Position numbers and translations under genes: made by a program | Notes under the pieces: generated by a model | What the model was told of the DNA's origin: nothing | Databases searched by the model: none | What the model saw: only the letters and a program-made list of their open reading frames with translations | In this document: positions 23,957-36,323 of the stretch, one piece after another | Numbering within the stretch: position 1 is the stretch's first letter | Layout: each line of letters begins with the position of its first letter | Source of the DNA: Irpex lacteus | Taxonomy: Eukaryota > Basidiomycota > Agaricomycetes > Polyporales > Irpicaceae | Direction of reading: 5' to 3' | Assembly (NCBI GenBank): GCA_001986395.2 | Contig: MQVO02000006.1 | Coordinates: forward strand, 682,001-746,000 | Length of the DNA: 64,000 nt

Positions 23957-24468
23957 GTCGGCAGTGAGTAGGTTCGATGTATATACCCATTGTTTCGGAT
24001 GTGACGAGGAGCGTAGACCGAGGGCTTGCCCGACATGCTCGTTGCGTTGTTTTATGTATTTGCTTTGCCGGTAGGACGTAAGCTTGTAATTATGGTATAC
24101 CTCGGCTTTCTAACAACCAGCCCTAATCTGACTTCCACCGTCGTGGTATCCTCATTGCTTAGATTCAGCGAAGATTGGTCATTTGAGACACAGCCTATTA
24201 GCAAAAAGGCAAAGCCTGGAATGGAACTGGGATAATGGAGCATTGACAGTAGAGCGACTGATTCGGGGCGATAGTGGACAACGTGTTGTTTGTCGATTGT
24301 CGACTGTGCGCTCATTCTATCACCATCAGCAACGAGGCATCTGAGTAGAATCGCCGAGATACACATATTAACTGCTTGGAGCTTGCATCTTCGCTCTTCT
24401 CACTACCACCATCTCTCTGCTCTGCGACGTCCACCTACCCAGCAGAGAGTCATCAGTAGTAATTGAAG
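23957..24468. other. Intergenic region, SEC22 to SPY-repeat gene
   Basis: The gap is 512 bp. It holds SEC22 3' sequence and the upstream region of the next gene. I see no supported gene or RNA. Confidence 0.6.
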
Positions 24469-26866
24469 ATGGCATACTATGGATCCTCCTCGCCCATTAT
24501 TCCTCCTCACTCTATGACGCCCGTTCCTCGCGCGGTGACACCCTCGATCCCAGGTCCTCCTGGCGGGCAAATCCAACCTGGCTCACTCACATACACGACT
24601 ACGCAAGGTCCGGATGGGCAGCTCACTTACCATCTCTTCAAGTGAGTTTTGTAGCTGCCTTATCGCGGCTGGAGATAACGCTTATATGATCGATCCTGTG
24701 TTCTTATTTACCGTGAAGAGCGACGTCTGCGAGGTATGTTACGCACTGCTGAATGGATCATCGTTGCGCAGAATAGCTGAAATGGCGTATCTTGGCTCTT
24801 GTTAGCTATCAAACTCCTCAGGGCATTGTCACTGGGATTCAGTGGATCCCAGCCGAGGCGACCGCGATCCTCCCTGCCGGCGCTACTCCCGCCACTGCTG
24901 TGAGTACATCAGTGGATCTAATCTATTCTTGGCCCTGATCATGAGAATTTAAGGATATCCTTGCCTCTTTCCAACGTCCTGGCGACGAAAGGTTCCGAGA
25001 CTGGTACGCATCGCACTCTCCTCGTCCTCTCCATCGGAATACCCATTGACTCTACGCCAACTGACTTTCAGGCAACGCGACGAAGACCGTCGCAGACGCG
25101 AAATCGAAAAGGAGCTGCGCCGAGAAGACAAAGAACGGCGTAGACAAGAACGCGAAGAAGAACGCGAACTTGAACGTGAGATCCGTCGTGCTCGAGACCG
25201 CGATGACCGCGACCGTCTGAGGCGCGATGACAAGAGGCGAAGCTCTGGCTATGGCTACGAGCGGGACTTGGATCGCACGTTCCGTGACATGGAGCTCAAA
25301 GACAGAGAACGCGACCGCGAGTATGACCGAGACAGAACGAGATCCCATAGGGGATCGATGTATGGAGGCGAGCCTCCTTCTACTTACCCGGCTGCTCCTG
25401 GCTACCCTGCCGCCCCCGCTCCTGCTGGATACGCTCCAAGCAGCCCGTATGCTACTACGGCCCCTCAGCCTTATCCTGCTGGTGGCCAAGGATACCCTGT
25501 TGCGGGTCAGCCATACCCCACCGCTGGTGGTTATGGAGCCCAACCCGTCGCTCCCCGGCCTGTCTCTCCTTACCAGGCGGCACCCATCGCGCCTCGTCCT
25601 GTTTCTCCGTACGCAGCACCAGGCGTCATTCCTGGCGCTCGCGCTGCTTCGCCGTACGCACCTCCTCCGCGAGCAGCATCTCCTTACGCACCTCCCCCTC
25701 GCGCGCCGTCACCTTATGGCCAGCCCCGTGCAGCGTCTCCGTACGCTGCTGCTCCTCCCATGCGATCGGCCTCTCCTTATCAGGCAGGTGCAGTGGTACC
25801 TCCTCCTCCCAGTCGCTCTCCCTACCAGGCTCCATCAGCCATGCCAGGAGTCTACCCTCCGGGGCATATCATGGAGGGCCGTGCTGTTGGTCGTGCTCCC
25901 TCTCCTTCTCCTTACGGCGGTGCTACCCCTGGTGGCTATGGTGCTACAACTCCCGGAGGTTACGGTGCCACCACTCCTGGAGGCTACGGTGCCACCACTC
26001 CAGGTGGGTACGGCGCGCAACCTGGCTACCCTACCGCTGGTTCAGGTTATGCTACTCCCGGATACCAGGTGGCCGGACAGGCTCCTGGCGCAGTCGCGTA
26101 TCCTCCACCTCCTGGAGCGGAGGCTGCCCCCATGCCTGCCCCAGAAGGGTTCTCTAGGCCACCTAACCTGGCACAGTCGTACACGAGGTTCGAGACGTTG
26201 AAGATCCAGGACATGGATGATTTCTTTGAGAACATACCGAGGATGCCGCTGGTGCTGGTTCCACATGATGTGTACCACGAGGATTGGATCCGCCTCATGA
26301 CTGTGAGTGCTTTTATCGTTTCTGCTTTGTGCTTCATGCTTTGTCTTATGTGAGTGACTGACCTGATCGTTGTGTAGGATTTGTCTCTCGCCTGGTCCGG
26401 CAAGCTCCCCGTCCCAGACTACGCTCGCGACGGCCGCGTACCCAAACGGACCACGCTCACCGCCGACCTCATCGATCTCTGGAATACCTCCTTCTTCCTC
26501 AAACGCGGTGTCGAAGTCGTCCTGTTCAAAGGACGCGAACGTCGTTCTGGCCGTGGCGCCGGTACCGTCGAGCTTCATCTCCCCGGGTTCGACGACCTGG
26601 CGTCGTATTCGGATGATTCAGAGGACGAGGACGATTCGAGTGAGGATGATAGCGATTTGGAGGATAGGTATAGGTATGGTGGGGGTGCGTACGGAAGGGG
26701 TGTGGAGGCGCAGTTGGCTGAGTTGCAGGAGGCAAAACGGCTGAGGAAGGAGAGGAAGAGGGCGGAGAAGAGGAGGAGAAAGCAAGAGAAGAAGCAGAGG
26801 AGGAAGCAGAAGGAGGCGGAGAGGAAGTATGCGCTTTACATCACTTGCGTGCCGATTGAGCCTTGA
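24469..26866 (+). CDS. Unrecognised protein with Arg/Glu coiled-coil, SPY repeats and GGYGATTP tandem repeats
   Basis: Five exons (24469..24641, 24806..24899, 24954..25003, 25072..26302, 26378..26866) give 678 residues. The order is: a Pro/Gly-rich start (MAYYGSSSPIIPPHSM), a folded-looking segment (YQTPQGIVTGIQWIPAEATAIL), a strongly charged Arg/Glu/Asp helix (about residues 107-200), and a low-complexity middle (about 200-475) with ten SPY motifs, many preceded by Arg at -3. It then has three and a half copies of GGYGATTP, followed by a conserved-looking part (IQDMDDFFENIPRMPLVLVPHDVYHEDW, LWNTSFFLKRGVEVVLFKGRERR), an acidic stretch and a Lys/Arg tail. I do not know the function. The second half reads like a conserved fungal domain. 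The low-complexity region suggests a scaffold or RNA-associated protein. Intron 1 (164 bp) is the longest in the gene and might hide a small exon. Confidence 0.85.
25931..26020 (+). repeat. 24-bp tandem repeat inside the SPY-repeat gene
   Basis: Three full copies (25931..25954, 25955..25978, 25979..26002) and a partial fourth encode Gly-Gly-Tyr-Gly-Ala-Thr-Thr-Pro. Third positions differ among copies, so the repeat is not brand new and is probably maintained at protein level. Confidence 0.85.
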
Positions 26867-27213
26867 AGACTTCAACGACCGGGATTGGATGACGGCGGTT
26901 CTACGATGGAAATGTAATTTTTGGCATGTTGGATGGGAAATCTTAGGAATTCGAATGCTCGCGATCTTAACCGGCCATGTACCACGATCTATGTTGTTGT
27001 TTACTGTTACATATGTACACTCTTCTTGATTCTATGTTATACATTGACCACAGCGTGTGTAGAATGAGTATGGTAGCCGACAGATGGAGAATATATTAGT
27101 GTATGGCGAGCTGCAACGAACAAGCGAAGCGAGTAGGTAGAGCAACAGATGTCAATGAAAAGCCTGTATGTACTGAACCACTTGAGCACAACGAATGAGA
27201 CAGCGAAATACGA
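26867..27213. other. Convergent intergenic region
   Basis: The 347 bp lie between the 3' ends of the SPY-repeat gene and eIF2B delta. The sequence is relatively AT-rich and looks like two 3' UTRs. I see no gene in it. Confidence 0.6.
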
Positions 27214-29003
27214 TCAGAGCAAGCGACCGAGAGCAAGGGGAATAGAACTGATAGAGTTTGGTGGGATGGTTCCGACTTCTGTAACTACGGCGGATATCGA
27301 TGTAGGAGGGGTTAAGTCGTAGAGAGGGTTGAGGATTTCCAGGTTAGGGCCGTTGACAAGCGTAAGAGCTTCACGAGGTTTCGTAAGTGGGAAAGATGCA
27401 AACTTGTCTCCCAGTGGCGCTGTGTGCCGACAGTTAGATGGAGATGACATTATTTCACTATGGATATAAGCGTACCTAGCTCGTTCTTGGTAAAACTGTC
27501 CAGTTGAACACCTTCGGAGAATTTGTACGTCTCGCAGCATACAACAACGGGGACGGAATGTTGCTTAGCCAACATCGCTACCAGAGCGGTACCAGCACGA
27601 GAGTATACTGATCCATTGGAGTGGATGGAGTGTGCACCCACAAGGACCATCGATACCTCTGTGATGACCGCTCCTAGGGCTGGGAGTAGCAAATACGAGC
27701 ATTGAATTCCAGCTTCAGTGAGGACCGAGAGCAGCCGTTTTCCTTTGAAGAGGTTAAGGGTGAGCAATATACTTTATATAACACGGACAATGCCTACCTT
27801 CCAACATGGGTCTTGAGTCGACAACGACGACAGAGAATTGTCGCCCTTCTGAATGTGCTCCGAGTAGTACCTTTTCAACAACTGACGATCTATGCGACTT
27901 GTTAGCGATAGAAAATGCAACGCTGTAGATATGAATATATACCTTGCATAGGTCAGAATGACATCTCCATCCCTGATTTTACTTCCTGCTGCCTCTTCGA
28001 TGACCTGACCGGCGACCATGATCCGATCTCGTATATAGTCGTCAATTTTCCGACATAAAGCATCCTTCGCCTATGATGCAGTAGTAGAATTGGATATGAT
28101 CAGCATAAAGCATAGTTCGACTGAGTCGGCGGATTGAAATAGATACCAACATCTTGTTCTGGAAGATCAATGTCTGACCCACTGATCTCAAGCTTGAGCT
28201 GTCGAATCGCGTTACCCATGGTCACAGACATTGGGCGTGCAGCGACTAGATGGCTGATTTGAGGGGACAAATGTGTCATGAGATGCCTCGAGAGCGTAGT
28301 ATTCTGAGGAGTAACATAATCTTGAATCACCTACACGGTGAATAAGTATAACAGTGTGTTTGTGACAAAACGGCGGACTTACGGTTTTGAATGCGGTGAG
28401 CGTCGCTATGCAGCGAGCATTAGCACCCGTGATTTTGAAGTCGGAGAACTGAAGTGCAAGGCGAAGTATAACAGGATGGATATCGCCCTTAGCTAAGCTG
28501 ACGGGTTTCGGCAGCCCAAAGTGTGAGAATATACGCAATCCTCGTGCATTTATCGGACCCGTCTCAGTCAGAGTAGTTGTTGCCATCTTTGCGTCTCTCG
28601 GCTGTCTAGCAGATGGTGTGGCCGGTGTACGCGGTGGCACTGGGTCTGCAGGTTTCCCGCCCTTCTTCGGGGTAGCATTTGAACCTCCAGAAGCAGGAGG
28701 TTGCTTTGCTGCGGGTTTCTGGCCTGGTTGACTCGTACCAGCGGCCTTTGCTGCTGCCTTTGCCGCTCTCTGCTTTTCCTGTAATTCTCTCCTCTCAGCC
28801 TTGGACATCTCCTTCTGTGCCTTCAGCGGTGGTCGTGAATCAGAATTAGGCCCATTCGGAGGCTGAATCGGGAGTGAAGGCGGGGTCATGGGTGCTCTTT
28901 GTGAGTTAACTTTTGCACAATATTGTAGATAATTTTGAGGAGGTCGTGGTGTTTTGGGAGGTCGATGCGAGACTGAGTGAGTTGAGTGCAGTTCTTGAGT
29001 CAT
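27214..29003 (-). CDS. GCD2: Translation initiation factor eIF2B subunit delta
   Basis: Six minus-strand exons (29003..28383, 28330..28151, 28070..27943, 27889..27798, 27742..27476, 27419..27214) encode 497 residues. A disordered N terminus rich in Pro, Lys and Ala ([22 protein letters not shown]) is typical of the delta subunit. The Rossmann-like regulatory domain follows: [96 protein letters not shown] and [24 protein letters not shown]. The last is the family end motif. eIF2B is the GDP/GTP exchange factor for eIF2, and the delta subunit senses eIF2 phosphorylation. Intron 2 uses a weak GTTGGT donor. ATG 29003 is preferred to an upstream non-ATG frame. It is divergent from RAT1 over 225 bp. 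Confidence 0.95.
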
Positions 29004-29228
29004 GCCAGACTTTTGATCACAAGTTAATCGCACATAGATCTTGAGTCGTAGATCGACACGTGGGATTCCCCTTCGGGAAAGTTAAGCTTACGTGAGCGGG
29101 GCAGTCACCTTCGGCTCCCCCGTCAAGCGCTAGTCCTCACAGTCCAGTCACCATCCACGACGACGTCCACGACAGTTCATTGTCGTGCATACATATCTCG
29201 TCACTGATATCTATACCACTCATACAGC

Positions 29229-32200
29229 ATGGTAAGTAGCTCGCAGTCTCTTTCTAGTTGTCTTATTCATACTCAATATGTTACGCGCAGGGTGTTCCCG
29301 CACTCTTTCGTTGGCTGAGCAAGAAGTACCCGAAAATCAGTAAGTGCTTCAGAGGGACGCACACCGAAGTATTCTAATGACTTTTTGTTTAGTCTTGCCT
29401 GTAATTGAGGAAGAGGAAGTCAAAGTTCCTGCTGAAGATGGGACCGAGGTCACTATTCCGGTTAATATGGCAGGCCCCAACCCGAATGAAGTGGAGTTTG
29501 ATAATTTATATCTCGATATGAATGGTATAGTGCATCCTTGTACGCATCCTGAGGGAAAGGTGTGTGCACATGCTGCAGACCAAGATTCTATCCACTGACG
29601 CGATTCTGACAGCCTGCTCCCGAGAATGAAGAGGAGATGATGGTGGAGATCTTCGCCTACACGGAGCGTGTCGTGAACATGGTTCGCCCTCGCAAATTGT
29701 TGTTTATGGCTATAGGTATGTCCTCACATCTCACTTGATATGCAACTTGACACTCATGTTCTGCCAGATGGCGTCGCGCCGCGAGCAAAGATGAACCAGC
29801 AACGCTCCAGGCGATTCCGCGCATCACAGGAGGCAAAAGAGAAGGAGATAGCTCGTCAGGAAAGCTTAAGGCTTTGGGCACGTACGTATAGTTGATTCGT
29901 ATCTCTTTACACTAATACCGTGCTCACTGCTGCGCAATGTCTAGAAATGGGCAAGGAGGTCACGGACGAGATGAAGTCCAAGAAAGCCTGGGATTCGAAC
30001 GCAATTACACCGGGAACACCGTTTATGGACTTACTAGCCGCCTCACTTCGTTACTGGGTCGCGCGTAAAATGAACACCGATCCTGGCTGGAAGCAGGTAT
30101 GTCGGCATAATTATCTGATGCGCCTTATATGCTCATTTTTCTACAGATGCAGGTCATCATTTCAGATGCAAGTGTTCCCGGAGAGGGAGAACACAAGATT
30201 ATGGACTATATTAGACGACAGCGTACAAATGAAGGACATGATCCCAACACCCGGCATGTAATATATGGTTTGGTATGTGACGAAGCGTCTCTTCCAGGGC
30301 ATACACATTTGCTTACCCACGTACCACAGGATGCAGACTTAATCATGCTCTCTCTCGCGACTCATGAACCACATTTTCGTGTGTTACGAGAGGACGTTTT
30401 CGCTCAGGACACTCGGAATGTATGTCGTCGGTGTGGCCAAGAGGGCCATTATGCCGCTCAATGTACTGGAGAAGTCGCCGAAAAAGAAAAGGCTCCTCCA
30501 GAGAAGAAACCATTTATCTTCCTCGATGTCCCTACTCTGCGCGAGTATCTTGAGGCCGAGCTGAAAGTGCCTCAGCTGCCCTTCCCGTTCAATCTTGAGC
30601 AAGCGATTGACGACTGGGTGCTCCTGATATTCTTCGTCGGAAACGATTTCTTGCCACATCTGCCGTCTCTTGAGATTAGAGAGGGTGCCATCGATACTTT
30701 GCTCAAAATCTGGAAAGATGAACTGCCAAGGATGGGCGGATACGTGACGAACCATGGCCAGCTTGAGCTGCGCAGAGTACAGATCATTCTTGAGGGTCTC
30801 GCTAAGCGCGAAGATGGAATCTTCCGGCGCAGGCGTGAAGGTGTGTTTATGATGTCTGAGAGAAGTGTACAGGGCAGTGAACTGAGATGTATGTTTGTAG
30901 CTGAGGAGCGCCAGGATCAGAACGCCAAACGTCGAAAGATTGAGAAAGAGCTCCTTGAGGGTGGTCACCCTGGACCTGCTGCATCTTTAGGACTCACATC
31001 GGCCCCTCGCACGGTAGCCGCAAAGGCTGACAGTATAGGCCTTGGCGGTGTAAAGGACGACTCGGCTGTTCGAAATGCCTCTCAGGCAGCACAGGCACTT
31101 GCTGGTTCGAACCACGACGTCGTCGCGAACCGACATGCCATCCGTCTGGCCAACATGAGTGCTGCTGAAGTCCTGAAGGCTGAACTCGCTGGCTTGGTAC
31201 CCGTCAAGAAATCGGCTAACTCGTTCTCGTCGACCCCTACACCGGCCATAGCGAAGCAAGAACCGCAGCCCGCTGATAGTACGCCCCCTCCAGCTGTGGA
31301 AGCCAACATGGACGAAGATCAGCCTGATGTTCCTGGTTTGGGAGGCTCTGTGAGTACGGACGCGCTTGCCCAAAAGATTCCTCTGGAGACAGAAGATACG
31401 CCTATGCCCGACGATTCTACACCTACTCCCAAAGTTGAAGTACAGGAATCCCCACGCGGTGTCAAGCGCAAGCCGGACGATGTCGCAGAAGAGGACGCTA
31501 CAATCGATGAAGATGAGCCCGTTGTTCTGGACCCCGAAGAGGACGACGATGACGCGCCATCAGACGTTGATAAGGATGCCGACAAATACGCTTTGAAGGT
31601 GAACGCTGATGGTACTGTGGACCAGGAAGACACTGTCAAGTACGTTTGCTTCTTGGGTTTAGTGCATCTATTAACTTATTGCTTTATAGACTTTGGGAGC
31701 CAGGATACAGAGAGCGCTACTACAAACAGAAGTTTGGTAAGGACTACAAGGATGAAGCGTTCAGGAAGGAGTAAGTTATGGTCTGATTCCTTGAAAAGAC
31801 GAAATATCTTATCGACAATCAGGGTCACGGCCAAGTACGTCGAGGGCATGGCGTGGGTTTTATGCTACTATTATCAAGGCGTGCGTGTTCTGTTTATATA
31901 TCCTCATATCCAGGCTCACCCCAGCGTTTTGTAGACTCCTTCCTGGCAGTGGTATTACCCATACCACTTCGCACCATTTGCGAACGATTTCGAGGATCTC
32001 CCGTCGCTGAACCTGAGCTTTGACATTGGCCAGCCGTTCAAGCCATTTGAACAGCTCATGGGCGTGTTCCCCGCAGCTAGGTGTGCTTAATGGTGAACCC
32101 TTAAGTGTGGTGACTGTTTGCTAACAATATTCTCTTCAGTCGGATACACATCCCAAAGACATTCCACGAGTTGATGACCAACCAGGAGTCCCCTATCATT

Positions 32201-33420
32201 GACTTCTACCCCGAATCGTTCCAAATCGATATGAACGGTAAGCGAATGGCGTGGCAGGGTGTCGCGCTGTTGCCGTTCATTGACCAGAAGCGTCTGCTGG
32301 ACGCCATGGGCCCGCGATACGAGAATCTCACCGAGGACGAGAAGCGAAGGAACAAGTGGGGCAACAACGTCCTTTTCGCATTCGAAGAGAACCCTTTGTA
32401 CCCATCAATGGAGGCGTTGTATGGCAAACGCAAAAACGATGAGGTATGTGGATGCACACTCGTGTTTTTCTTTTCTTGCTAACCGTCGCGCAGCCGGTTC
32501 CTATCAATGTCAAAGCAAGTCGGGGGATGAGTGGTAGCATGCTCCCCAACCCGGACTGCATTCCCGGATCGACATTCGTTTCTCCTTTGGTCACTGTCGA
32601 CCTGCCTGATATCAAGGGGGATCGTTCACTCTCCGCTCTGTACTTCTTCCCGAAACAGTTACAACCCCATCGCTCCGTACTTTTGCCGGGAGTCAGACGT
32701 CCTCGCCCTATCTTGACTGAAGCAGATCGCGAGAACGCTCGTCGCGGAGGACGTGGACGCGGACGTGGAGGTCATATGGACGGTGGACGGGGTGGATACA
32801 ACAATTCAAACGGATACGGAAACGGGAATCGCGACTACAATGGACGAAACGACTACCAGAGAAGTCAGAACGGGTATGGGAACAGCTCGTATCAGCAGCG
32901 CGATAACTTTTCGTCGTACCAACAATCGGCGTCGAGCGGACCGGCTGCGTACCAGCAGGCTAACTCTTATCAGTCGTATCAGAACTACCAGTCTCAGCAT
33001 CAACCGTATCAACAGTCTGGACGTGGAGGTAGTCAGAACGGTTATGGGGGTGGCCGCGGTGGTCCTCCCAGGTATAACAACAATTCGTATGATAATTCGT
33101 ACGGAAACTCGTATGACAATTCTCGTGGTGGGGGACAGTACGGCAATACGTCTCGCGGTGGGAGTGGAAGGGGCAGAGGTGGAGGTGGAGGCTACAGAGG
33201 AGGCGGAGGAGGCGGATATGGAGGAGGTCAAGGTTACGGCGGTGGGGCGCAATATGGGGGCGGTCAAGGTTATGGCGGCTATGGCGGTGGTGGTGAGTAC
33301 GGGGGATATGGAGGTGCTCAACAGCAGCAGCCACAGCAATATAACAACAATAGCACGTGGGGTGCCTACGGTAATAACTCGAGCAGGGGAGGACGTGGCC
33401 GTGGCGGTAACCGATGGTAG
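29229..33420 (+). CDS. RAT1: Nuclear 5'-3' exoribonuclease Rat1/Xrn2
   Basis: Thirteen exons (29229..29231, 29291..29339, 29393..29559, 29613..29715, 29768..29881, 29945..30096, 30147..30272, 30330..31639, 31690..31770, 31823..31880, 31935..32080, 32140..32443, 32494..33420) encode 1179 residues. The first coding exon is the ATG alone. XRN motifs appear in order: [58 protein letters not shown], a CCHC knuckle ([14 protein letters not shown]), [16 protein letters not shown], and [15 protein letters not shown] with [14 protein letters not shown]. The knuckle and overall length favour Rat1/Xrn2 over cytoplasmic Xrn1. The protein trims rRNA and snoRNA, degrades RNA after cleavage and ends Pol II transcription. 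The last 220 residues form an RGG/Tyr/Gln/Asn-rich tail. An acidic KR-containing stretch near residue 630 could be nuclear targeting. Confidence 0.96.
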
Positions 33421-33652
33421 GTTGGTGTCCCTCACATTCTATAGTTTATTGTACATTTCAGTTATTGGCTCTCTACTGGTATGTCATATCGATGCATGCT
33501 CTACTTTTGTGGGAAACGTGCGTGAACCAAAATGAGAAATTCATGAAAATGGATGTTAGGCGCTCCGGGGTGCCGGATGCCGCTTTACCCAAAATGGAGG
33601 GCTCTCCAGTCATTTCCGGCGGTCACAGCTGCTTTGAAGCCCAACCACGACC

Positions 33653-35739
33653 ATGGCCACCGCCGTCGCCCTCAACGCCCAGGATACCCTCAACAACGCG
33701 GCAACCGTCATCCTCACCGGCGGAGACAGCATGCACGACTCACGCCCCGACAAGATCAGCGCGTACTACAGCCTCGTCTTCCCCAGCTTCACTTATTACC
33801 TGCAGACGTTGAACGTCACAATAGGCCGACGGTGCATTCCTTCCAATACCGCATCCTCGTCGGACAGCCCACAGGTGGATGTCGATCTCGGCCCTCTCAA
33901 GAGTGTCTCACGAACGCACGCACGCATCGAATACGACGAGGACGAAGAACGCTTTGTCTTGGTCGTCGTCGGAAGAAACGGTGCTTGGGTCGATGGTGTC
34001 TGGTCAGGGAGTGGCAGTAGAGTGGCACTAGGTGATAGGTACGTCTTCCCTTACCCTGCCATGCTGCATGTATCTCACATCTTTCCTCCAGGTCGCAGAT
34101 ACAGATCGCGTCACGCACTTTTCACTTCGTCCTCCCGCCTCCGGTAGCACCGCCCGAGGATTCCCCCTCGCCTTCTTCACATTCCTCCGCAGGGAACCGC
34201 CACCGTTCACCTTCAGTGGACATTACGTCTCTAGACGTTGCCTCCGTATCTCCGCCGTCCTCTATTCCGCCATGCTCTCCGCCAGCAAGGGCGGTTGAGG
34301 TTGCCTCGCCACCGAAGAAGATTCCTCCGCTACCCCAGCCATCATTACCTAATACGAATTCGATTACTCGCCTAAAGTCGAACAAGAAGCGAAAGAAGTC
34401 CGATGCGGCAGAAGCGTTGCCCCGGCTCAAGCCAGAGGACATGCCACCGAAGCCGCAGTATACATACGCTCAACTGTCTTATCGGGCAATCAAGGCCCTC
34501 GGGGGAAGAGCATCACTGCAAGATATTTGCCAATGGATCCACGACACCTACGAGTGGTACAAGTATTGCGACAAGGACTGGGAGGTGCGTATATCGGGCT
34601 GCGTTCTTGTGAATAATGACGCTGAATGCGTTCATCTATTTTTCCAATTTGTTCAGAGCTCTGTGCGGCACAACCTTTCGTCTAACCGTGCGTTCAAAAA
34701 GTTGGACCGTGGCCCAGACGAGAAGGGGAAGGGTGCATTGTGGTCCATAGATCCACAGCACGAGCATTTGTTCGAGGAACAGGATGCCCGTAAGCAGGCA
34801 GAAGGCAAATTCTTTGGAAAGAAAGTCAAGGATGCTGCTTTACTTGGGCCACCACTGCGCCGTAGCGTCAAGGGCGACCTGAAAGGAGCTCCCCTTCCTC
34901 CTCCGCTGACATCTGCTCCCCTCGTCAAACGGGAATTCCAGAGCACGAATGTGTCAGCACCTCCTTTCACTACGACAATTCCTATCAAGGTCGAGCCTAC
35001 CGCAGCTCCTTTACCCCATCCCCCACAATCATATCATACATCAACGCTACCACCTTCTGCACCTATTCCTGTAGCAAATCCTACGACGTCCAGTTCACTC
35101 CCCTCATCAGCCTCCAACCTACCTCAGGCGTCTACCTCCACACTATCTCAAGCGCCGTCATCGATACCCCCTATTCCACCTTCTGTCAGGCTCCCAATTG
35201 TTGTTGGTCCGGTGCCTGCCTCTTCACCCGACTCGACCTCTAACCCCGCGGACGTCAAGCCGATCGTACTCCACCAGAACACCCTGATTCTTAATCCTGT
35301 CATCTTCTCGCACCTCACGCCTGAACAGGTGCGCGACCTCGAGGGTCTTGGTGCTCAGAAGGCCTTGGAGATTTTGCAGGGTTATATTGTGCGGTTTTAT
35401 AAGGAGAAGCTTCGTGCCGAGAGTGGACGCGGTCGCGGGCGAGGACGGGCCAAGAAGTCCCGCAGCGGTGCACCAAATACCTCGTGTCCAGCAGCTCCGG
35501 CCGATGGTCTGTTTACCAACGAGCCTCTGCCTGCACGCACCGATTCCAACTCTGAAGGTCAGACGACTACCACGGCAGTCCCCCCGTCCAGTGAACCGCC
35601 TATGGCGTCACTTCAGCCATCCCCGCCTGAACAGGAGGGCCCGGGTTCACCTATCATTGTGGTTGACGACGATGACGATGAAGGCTCTGACGCACATGTG
35701 TCGAAGAGACCGCGCTTGGAGGGAACAAGCACTTCGTGA
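33653..35739 (+). CDS. FHA-forkhead transcription factor (Fkh/Fhl1-like)
   Basis: Three exons (33653..34038, 34092..34584, 34657..35739) give 653 residues. An N-terminal FHA domain (about residues 40-145) shows the phosphothreonine-binding signature: TIGRR, SVSRTHARIEY, GRNGAWVDG. The forkhead domain (about residues 265-350) reads PPKPQYTYAQLSYRAIKAL, SLQDICQWIHDTYEWYKYC, then SSVRHNLSSNRAFKKLDR and GKGALWSIDPQHEHLF, with an intron between WE and SSVRHNLSS. A Pro/Ser/Thr-rich region, a GRGRGRAKKSR basic stretch, a poly-Asp run and an SKRPR motif follow. FHA plus forkhead is the layout of yeast Fkh1/Fkh2 and Fhl1, which control mitotic and ribosomal-protein genes. I cannot decide which of these it matches. 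Confidence 0.92.
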
Positions 35740-36323
35740 GAGCCTACGTGACTGCCTCTGATAACGACTCGTTGATAGACATTTTGACGCATGGACCCTC
35801 CTCACACCGCATTCCGTTTTCCTGATCGATGACCTTACATGGGTCGTCTATCTCATAGACTGCTTCGTATGGCACTTTGGTTGTCCTTGCGGGCACTATA
35901 GACCTGTTCTTATCCTCACCGGCGCTGTGTGATCTCACGCAGTGTTCTGGTTTTACTCATCCGCATCTTTCTCTTGGTTTGGCCATTCTGGATTCTCACA
36001 TCGCATACATTATTCTACCCTGCAAAGCACGTCGTCAATATTCTGTTGTATCTATTCTATCGTACAAAACAAACCAGTAATACCCTCCAAGCATACGTAT
36101 GGTGGTCGGCCGAGCGAGTTGCTGAGCCTGAGAGAAAATCATGAGCTTCCTTCATGTTCCGCCATGTCAGAGCAAATGACACACCTACGCTTCGGCGCCG
36201 ATTGGAATACATCATGAATTGTTCGGAGCCATTTGAACAAAACCCGCCGTGTCCTCCGACTGCAGCCACATCTCCACTTCACTTTCTTTTCTTTTGCATC
36301 CCTCTTTCACGAAAACCTAGACG
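35740..36323. other. Intergenic region, forkhead gene to MTFP1
   Basis: The 584 bp contain short ORFs in several frames without support. I see no gene, repeat or RNA. It is probably forkhead 3' UTR plus MTFP1 promoter. Confidence 0.55.

Noticed and set aside
32753..33535. 260-codon ORF in another frame of the RAT1 last exon
   Set aside because: A frame shadow of the Gly/Arg-rich repeat region with unnatural composition.
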